NCBI GenBank assembly: GCA_036570425.1
Contig: DATCYF010000018.1
Span: 1 to 64,000, forward strand
Direction: 5' to 3'
From: Rhizorhapis sp036570425
GTDB lineage: Bacteria; Pseudomonadota; Alphaproteobacteria; Sphingomonadales; Sphingomonadaceae
DNA: 64,000 nt
The position numbers and the translations under genes are program-made. Below are positions 59,315 through 64,000 of this stretch, piece after piece. Within the stretch, counting starts at the first letter, position 1, and every line of letters starts with the position of its first letter. The notes below the pieces were generated by a model. It was not told the origin of the DNA. It saw only the letters and a list, made by a program, of their open reading frames with translations, and made no database searches.

Positions 59315-60847
59315 TTACAATGGAATGTTGTCGTGCTTTTTCCAAGGATTTTCCAACGCCTTGTTGCGCAGCTTCCGCAATCCCAGAGCGATGCGCCGCC
59401 GAGTGGAGTGCGGCTGAATCACCTCGTCAATGAAGCCCTTGCTGGCCGCAACGAATGGATTGGCGAAGCGGGCTTCATATTCCTTGGTGCGTTCCGCAAT
59501 CTTGTCAGGGCTGTTCATGTCCTGACGAAAGATAATCTCCACCGCCCCTTTTGCACCCATTACTGCGATCTCTGCGGTCGGCCAGGCATAGTTAAGATCA
59601 CCGCGCAGATGCTTGGATGACATAACGTCATAAGCGCCACCATAGGCCTTGCGCGTAATGACCGTGATCTTTGGCACTGTCGCCTCGGCAAAGGCGAACA
59701 GCAGCTTGGCGCCATGCTTGATTATGCCGTCATGTTCCTGACCAACGCCGGGCAGGAAGCCGGGAACATCAACAAAGGTGACGATTGGGATATTGAATGC
59801 ATCACAGAAGCGAACAAAACGTCCTGCCTTCTTTGAAGCCTTAATATCCAGGCATCCTGCAAGGACCGTCGGCTGATTGGCGACGATTCCAATCGTGCGT
59901 CCCTCGACGCGCCCAAAACCACAGATGATGTTGCCTGCATGGGCGGGCTGCACTTCAAAGAAGTCGCCCTCGTCCACTGTTTTGCGGATCAGCTCATGCA
60001 TGTCATAGGGCTGATTGGCATTGGCCGGGATCAGCATGTCCAGGCTTTCCTCGATCCGGTCCCAAGAATCCGCAGTCGGGCGCTCGGGCACTTCCTCCTT
60101 GTTGGACAAGGGAAGAAAATCGATAAAATCGCGCGCAGCCAGCAACGCCTCAATGTCGTTTTCAAATGCGACATCAGCTACGCCAGATTTGGTAGTGTGC
60201 GTAACCGCTCCACCAAGCTCCTCCTGCGTCACGATCTCGTTCGTCACCGTTTTCACGACATCCGGACCAGTCACGAACATATAACTTGAATCCTTCACCA
60301 TGAAGATGAAGTCAGTCATTGCCGGCGAATAAACCGCGCCACCTGCGCAAGGACCCATGATCAGTGAAAGCTGCGGCACGACGCCCGAGGCCAGCACGTT
60401 GCGCTGAAACACCTCGGCATATCCCGCCAGGCTCGCTACGCCTTCCTGAATACGTGCGCCGCCAGAGTCATTAAGACCAATGACCGGCGCGCCGACCTTT
60501 AGCGCCATGTCCATGATCTTGCAGATCTTCTGGGCATGGCGCTCGGAGAGGGAGCCCCCGAAAACCGTAAAATCCTGGCTGAACACGTAAACCAGACGAC
60601 CATTGATCGTGCCAGAACCAGTGACGACGCCATCGCCAGGTATCACCTGCTCCTGCATGCCGAAATCGACGCAATTATGCTCGACATACATGTCCAGCTC
60701 CTCGAACGATCCTTCGTCCAGGAGCACATCCAGGCGCTCACGCGCAGTCAGCTTACCCTTGGCGTGCTGAGCAGCGATGCGTTTCTCACCGCCGCCCAGG
60801 CGCGCGGCGTCACGCTTGGCTTCAAGCTGTTCGACAATAGTTTGCAT
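59315..60847 (-). CDS. pccB: Propionyl-CoA carboxylase beta subunit (carboxyltransferase)
   Basis: A 510-residue biotin-dependent carboxyltransferase of the crotonase superfamily. GVVTGSGTINGRLVYVFSQDFT, GLNDSGGARIQEGVASLAGY and MGPCAGGAVYSPAMTDF (N-domain oxyanion hole) are present. VDVPGFLPGVGQEHDGIIKHGAKLL with KAYGGAYDVM (C-domain), given here as VDVPGFLPGVGQEH and KAYGGAYDVM, marks the acyl-CoA site. It transfers carboxyl from biotin on PccA to propionyl-CoA. First gene of the minus-strand propionate set. Confidence 0.95.
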   Translation of the reverse strand: MQTIVEQLEAKRDAARLGGGEKRIAAQHAKGKLTARERLDVLLDEGSFEELDMYVEHNCVDFGMQEQVIPGDGVVTGSGTINGRLVYVFSQDFTVFGGSLSERHAQKICKIMDMALKVGAPVIGLNDSGGARIQEGVASLAGYAEVFQRNVLASGVVPQLSLIMGPCAGGAVYSPAMTDFIFMVKDSSYMFVTGPDVVKTVTNEIVTQEELGGAVTHTTKSGVADVAFENDIEALLAARDFIDFLPLSNKEEVPERPTADSWDRIEESLDMLIPANANQPYDMHELIRKTVDEGDFFEVQPAHAGNIICGFGRVEGRTIGIVANQPTVLAGCLDIKASKKAGRFVRFCDAFNIPIVTFVDVPGFLPGVGQEHDGIIKHGAKLLFAFAEATVPKITVITRKAYGGAYDVMSSKHLRGDLNYAWPTAEIAVMGAKGAVEIIFRQDMNSPDKIAERTKEYEARFANPFVAASKGFIDEVIQPHSTRRRIALGLRKLRNKALENPWKKHDNIPL

Positions 60848-60944
60848 CGGCGTCCTTGCTTTTCATGCGATATATCCGGCGATCCTTTTTCAGCCTTTAC
60901 CTCAGCATGCAATTGTGAATTTGCAAAAAGTTGTATTCACAAGA

Positions 60945-61045
60945 TCCTCTCCCAAAGGAGAGGATTCCCGGACTCACTCCTCCCCTGTGGGGGAGGATAC
61001 GAAGGCTTGGCGGCGTGCCGCTTAGCCGAAGTTGGAGAGGGGTTC
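60945..61045. repeat. Palindromic repeat unit A left of the DUF559 gene
   Basis: Three hairpins follow each other: TCCTCTCCCAAAGGAGAGGA (60945-60964), TCCTCCCC/GGGGAGGA (60978-60997) and GGCTTGGCGGC/GCCGCTTAGCC (61004-61027). The unit ends in GAAGTTGGAGAGGGG. The first hairpin recurs identically in unit C and the last two motifs recur in units B-D. Confidence 0.75.
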
Positions 61046-61114
61046 GGCCCTGTCAGTAACGCGCAACCACCCGACAAGCTTGCAAGTCTCGCTGCCCTCT
61101 CCCAAAAGAGAGAG

Positions 61115-61474
61115 GTGAAATCCCCGAAACCTCTCACCGACCTCGCCCGAACCCTCCGCCAGAACGCCACCGAAGCCGAACAACGCCTCTGGCACCATCT
61201 CCGCGCCGGCAGGCTGGAGGACCACAAATTCCGCCGCCAAGCTCCCATCGGCCGTCACATTGCCGACTTCCTGTGCGAAAAATCCCGCCTCATCATCGAA
61301 CTGGATGGCGGCCAGCATGCAGACCAGGCCGAAGCCGACCAACGCCGCACCCAGTCACTGGAATCCAGCGGCTACACAGTTCTCCGCTTCTGGAACAACG
61401 ACGTCCTCCAGAACACGCAAGGCGTCCTCGAAGAAATCCGCCAAACCCTTCACATCACCACCCCTCTCCCATAG
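61115..61474 (+). CDS. DUF559 endonuclease-like protein
   Basis: A 119-residue DUF559 protein. GTG 61115 is the first start ahead of the conserved domain LARTLRQNATEAEQRLWHHL. The nuclease-like core RRQAPIGRHIADFLCEKSRL, then IIELDGGQH, fits a PD-(D/E)xK/Vsr-type fold with candidate catalytic Asp51, Glu62 and Asp64. The C-terminus WNNDVLQNTQGVLEEIRQTL is also typical. The gene starts right after one CCTCTC/GAGAGG hairpin (61096-61115) and its stop TAG lies within the hairpin of repeat unit B. DNA cleavage is inferred. Confidence 0.8.
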   Translation: MKSPKPLTDLARTLRQNATEAEQRLWHHLRAGRLEDHKFRRQAPIGRHIADFLCEKSRLIIELDGGQHADQAEADQRRTQSLESSGYTVLRFWNNDVLQNTQGVLEEIRQTLHITTPLP

Positions 61475-61530
61475 GGAGAGGGCAGCGAGGCTTAGCGGCC
61501 AAGCCGCTTAGTCGCAGCGGGAGAGGGGCT
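61462..61530. repeat. Palindromic repeat unit B overlapping the DUF559 stop
   Basis: A perfect 9-bp stem CCCTCTCCC-ATA-GGGAGAGGG (61462-61482) contains the DUF559 stop in its loop region. A second palindrome GGCTTAGCGGC-CAA-GCCGCTTAGTC follows (61489-61513), ending CGGGAGAGGGGCTCCGCC. Same layout as unit A. Confidence 0.75.
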
Positions 61531-61551
61531 CCGCCCCCTCGATAGCGCACA

Positions 61552-61617
61552 ACCCCTCTCCAACTCCGGCTAAGCGGCAAGCCGCTAAGCCTCCATATCC
61601 TCTCCCAAAGGAGAGGA
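61552..61617. repeat. Palindromic repeat unit C (inverted orientation)
   Basis: CCCCTCTCCAACTCC is followed by GGCTAAGCGGC-AA-GCCGCTAAGCC (61568-61591) and TCCTCTCCCAAAGGAGAGGA (61598-61617). The order is the reverse complement of unit A, and the final hairpin is identical to the one in A. Confidence 0.75.
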
Positions 61618-61638
61618 CTGGCAGAACAGCACCCCAGA

Positions 61639-61710
61639 ATCCTCTCCAGTGGGATAGGATACGAAGCCTTGGCAGTTCACTGCCTAGGCGAAGTTGGAGA
61701 GGGGCTCCAC
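61639..61710. repeat. Palindromic repeat unit D next to the terminase gene
   Basis: ATCCTCTCC-AGTG-GGATAGGAT is followed by GCCTTGGCAG-TTCA-CTGCCTAGGC (61666-61689) and GAAGTTGGAGAGGGG. It has the same orientation as unit A with a diverged central palindrome. It ends about 50 bases from the terminase stop. Confidence 0.7.
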
Positions 61711-61748
61711 ACCAGAGAAGGGGCTCCCCGCCATCAGCAACGCGCCAC

Positions 61749-63056
61749 CTAAATCCCCCGCACCCGCGCCTCTCCCTGCACGCCGAGCATCAACTCCGTC
61801 ATCGCCCAAACCAGCGCATCCGCCCGATCCGGCGACCGCCCCGGCCCTTCATACCCCCCGCCCGCAAGCAAGCCGCACATCTCGTCTTCCAGTTCCGGGA
61901 ATGCCCCGCAATGCAAAGCCCGCCCGCTCTCATACAGCGCCGCCACCGGCTCCGCCCGCGCGGACTTCCCTCGCGAAGCATGCACCAGCCGCACTGGCAG
62001 CCGCATGTCAGCGGCCCGCAGCACGCTTTCCACCATCGCCCCGCCATTATTCGCCTCAGCCACTACCCGGTCGGCCCCATGCACTGAAGCGGCCTCAGCC
62101 ACAGCGCGCGCCCATCCTTCGGGACTGCGCCCGGATACGCTCGCATCGGCCACCAGGTAGGCCCGCCCGTCACCACACAGCGCCACCGCAACAATGCCGC
62201 AAGCATCGCCATGCGCTGAAGCAGGCGGATCAACGCCAACCACCATCCGCTTCACCGCAGGCGCTGTCCGCACGCGTCGCCGTTCCAGCAAATCGCGGTT
62301 CCACAAAGCGCCTTCCAGTTCCTCGATAAGCTCCCCATCCAGTTCCTGCCGACCCAGCCTCGTTCCCTGATAGCCAGACTCCATCGCACTCAGGAAGGAA
62401 CCAGGCAGGTTCGCGCCATTTTCGGCCGTTCGCCCGCGCGTGACCACGACGTCACCCTCTCGCACCAGCCGCCGCAGCAGCGGCACTGGCCGGGGCGTCG
62501 TCGTCGCCACGATGCGCGGCCATTGCCCCAGCCGCATGCCCATCATCAGATTGTCCCAGCCATCCTCTCCGTTGGGCCACTTCGCGATTTCATCCGCCCA
62601 GCCATGACTGTGCTGCGGTCCACGCAGGCTTTCCGGCTCCGCCGCGCCGTAGAGCATGGCTTGAGCCCCCGACCGCCACACCAGCCGCCGCAGCGACGGC
62701 GCATAGACGGGCCGCTCTCCCTGGGCCGCAATGGCAAGCAGCCCGCTCTCCCCTTCCACCATAACGGAACGCGCCTCGTGCAGCGTCGCGCCTACCAAAG
62801 CGATCCGCGCAGACCCATCGCTTTCCGCTATCGAGCGAACCCATTCAGCCCCAGCGCGTGTTTTCCCAAAGCCCCGCCCCGCCATCATCAGCCACACCCG
62901 CCAGCCGCCCTCCGGCGCCCTCTGGGTAGTTCGTCCCCAAAAACCCCAGTTCCGCTTCAGGCCCGCAACCTCGTGCGGATCGAGACCCTCCAGGATATGC
63001 AGCATCTCCGCTTCGGAAAGGCGCGTCAGTTCTTCAGCGACTGACGAGTCCATCAT
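61749..63056 (-). CDS. Phage/GTA-type terminase large subunit
   Basis: A 435-residue DNA-packaging ATPase-nuclease. Walker A is AGRGFGKTRAGAEW (59-72) and Walker B ends in WADE (153-156). TTTPRPVPLLRRLV is the coupling region. The C-terminal RNase H-like nuclease starts at VGVDPPASAHGD with Asp candidates there and in EANNGG and SPDRADALVWA. The size and motifs fit the g2 terminase of Rhodobacter-type gene transfer agents. Start ATG 63056 overlaps the upstream stop (ATGA). No portal gene follows; the repeat/DUF559 block does. Confidence 0.85.
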   Translation of the reverse strand: MMDSSVAEELTRLSEAEMLHILEGLDPHEVAGLKRNWGFWGRTTQRAPEGGWRVWLMMAGRGFGKTRAGAEWVRSIAESDGSARIALVGATLHEARSVMVEGESGLLAIAAQGERPVYAPSLRRLVWRSGAQAMLYGAAEPESLRGPQHSHGWADEIAKWPNGEDGWDNLMMGMRLGQWPRIVATTTPRPVPLLRRLVREGDVVVTRGRTAENGANLPGSFLSAMESGYQGTRLGRQELDGELIEELEGALWNRDLLERRRVRTAPAVKRMVVGVDPPASAHGDACGIVAVALCGDGRAYLVADASVSGRSPEGWARAVAEAASVHGADRVVAEANNGGAMVESVLRAADMRLPVRLVHASRGKSARAEPVAALYESGRALHCGAFPELEDEMCGLLAGGGYEGPGRSPDRADALVWAMTELMLGVQGEARVRGI

Positions 63057-63622
63057 GTGTCGCTCCCTGCCTTCCGCCGCCTTCTCATCGTCAACAGCTT
63101 GGCCTTGATCTCCGCCAGCGCCTGCGCGCCGTCAGTCACTTGCTGACCTTGGGCCATCCGGTATTCAGCTACTTTCTTCGCATATTGCGTCAGAAGTTGC
63201 AGGCTCAGGCGGTTATCATAGCTGTGGACCCGCTTCACCACCTCTTCACGCTTCGCTACCCCATCACCGTTTCCATCCTCTGCAACGGGGCGATATTCCG
63301 TTACGTCCTGTCCGAAGCGCGCGCGTCGCAGCATTTCCATTTCCAAAGCGACAAAGCCTTCTTCCAACGCCTTCATCCATGCGTCGGCAAAGGCCGCATC
63401 CCGCCTCCGCAAGGCATATATGGCGCCCGGATGCTTGCCGATCGCGCGGCAGGCTTCGCTCACATTCGATGTGTCCGCCAGCACTTCCAGAAACAGAGCT
63501 TTCTGCTTTTTTGTATAGCCGCCCTTCGGTGCCCGCCGCTTTTGAGGCGCGCCGTTCCGTCCTCCGGCATGAGAACGTCCGATCACAAGCTCTTCCCCGC
63601 CGCTCTTCTTTCGTGCCGCCAT
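63053..63622 (-). CDS. Terminase small-subunit-like protein
   Basis: A 189-residue protein. ATG 63622 (MAARKKSGG) is chosen for GGAG about 9 bases upstream; a GTG at 63709 would add an unrelated N-terminus. The first 50 residues are basic and disordered. KQKALFLEVLADTSNVSEAC followed by HPGAIYALRRRDAAFADAW is a helix-turn-helix like that of terminase small subunits. The C-terminal half is helical (NRLSLQLLTQYAKKVAEY). It presumably recognises DNA for the large subunit, whose start overlaps its stop. Confidence 0.7.
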   Translation of the reverse strand: MAARKKSGGEELVIGRSHAGGRNGAPQKRRAPKGGYTKKQKALFLEVLADTSNVSEACRAIGKHPGAIYALRRRDAAFADAWMKALEEGFVALEMEMLRRARFGQDVTEYRPVAEDGNGDGVAKREEVVKRVHSYDNRLSLQLLTQYAKKVAEYRMAQGQQVTDGAQALAEIKAKLLTMRRRRKAGSDT

Positions 63623-63727
63623 GTCCCCGCTCCGTCCCCACAGAAAGGACACAGCAAAAAGGCTCGACCAACGATCGAACCCTTCCGCCGCATCACCTCC
63701 GCGACTCACAATTTTTCAGCATGTCCT

Positions 63728-63757
63728 ATATGTGCCAGAACAGCGTGACAATGTCAA
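63728..63757 (-). promoter_or_regulatory. Candidate promoter and palindrome upstream of the terminase pair
   Basis: On the minus strand TTGACA (63757-63752) and ACATAT (63733-63728) are 18 bases apart, a plausible sigma-70 promoter. A perfect palindrome TGACA-A-TGTCA (63746-63756) covers the -35 box and could be an operator. The rest of 63758-64000 shows only a small palindrome GCCCAA-TAT-TTGGGC (63898-63912) and no supported gene. Confidence 0.45.
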
Positions 63758-64000
63758 GTGTTTTTGCCTATATGGTTATATCTCTGTTTCTCCATCAAAC
63801 AGACAGACCCCTGTCTCACAGCTTGGGCCGTTCGCCCGATTCTCTCCGGAGAACTCTTGCGACGCAGCAAAATGTCGCGCTAAACCGCTCACTCGCTGCC
63901 CAATATTTGGGCAATGGTTGGAAATCCTGCCTGCAAAACGAGCAAAACCTATAAAGTTGCTGGAACCGGACACCCATTTCTGGCGGTTTCGGAATTGGCA

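Noticed and set aside
60945..61710. CRISPR array
   Set aside because: The repeats are palindromic, differ in orientation and length, and are not separated by regular spacers; no cas gene is near.
63776..63973. A 65-codon minus-strand gene at the right end
   Set aside because: No family features, and it lies upstream of a likely promoter region; composition looks intergenic.

Overview
The window reads as chromosomal DNA of an alphaproteobacterium of the order Sphingomonadales (Sphingobium/Sphingomonas-like). The gene order rpmE-fabZ-ompH-bamA-rseP-dxr-cdsA-uppS-frr-pyrH-tsf-rpsB, the tatABC-scpBA-nagZ-SPOR-argS chain, a homodimeric-type NADP isocitrate dehydrogenase and a complete propionyl-CoA to succinyl-CoA gene set all fit that group. 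This assignment is inference from gene content; no database search was possible.

Positions 1-16073 are a heavy-metal resistance island. It starts inside a cation-diffusion-facilitator gene and continues with DUF3703, a His-rich exported protein and czcCBA (Co/Zn/Cd efflux). A methyltransferase relic follows, then a divergent copper locus: copA-copB leave to the left of two CsoR-type operators, and csoR-DUF2231-lipoprotein-DUF411-P1B ATPase-ion channel-DUF305 leave to the right. A ribbon-helix-helix/PIN toxin-antitoxin pair closes the cargo. At 16029-16073 lies the 3' half of a tRNA-Lys(CTT), CCA included, without its 5' half. I read it as the right attachment site of an island whose intact tRNA lies left of the window. 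About 1.2 kb of degenerate DNA with relics of an excisionase-like gene separates it from the core genome.

Positions 17.3-28.6 kb form a minus-strand envelope/translation block (L31, FabZ, OmpH, BamA, RseP, Dxr, CdsA, UppS, Frr, PyrH, EF-Ts, S2). Several genes overlap by 4 bases, and a structured leader precedes rpsB. Next come pssA-psd (phosphatidylethanolamine synthesis), icd, an FAD monooxygenase, a Kef-like antiporter, the Tat translocase, condensin partners ScpA/B, NagZ, a SPOR protein, ArgS, IspH, ThrB, RNase HI and an archaeal/eukaryotic-type ProRS.

Positions 46.3-60.8 kb carry carbon-storage and acyl-CoA metabolism: phaR, a PhaC-like protein and phaA, then alr and an MHS transporter. 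After these come pccA, bioB, methylmalonyl-CoA mutase, the epimerase, a thiolase and pccB. Biotin synthase sits among the biotin-dependent carboxylase genes it serves.

The right end (60.9-64 kb) holds a DUF559 nuclease-like gene bracketed by four related palindromic repeats. Next to it is a pair of phage/GTA-type terminase genes with no portal or capsid genes on their downstream side. The least explained parts of the window are the tRNA-bounded metal island with its copper accessory genes, the repeat-bracketed DUF559 gene and the orphan terminase pair.
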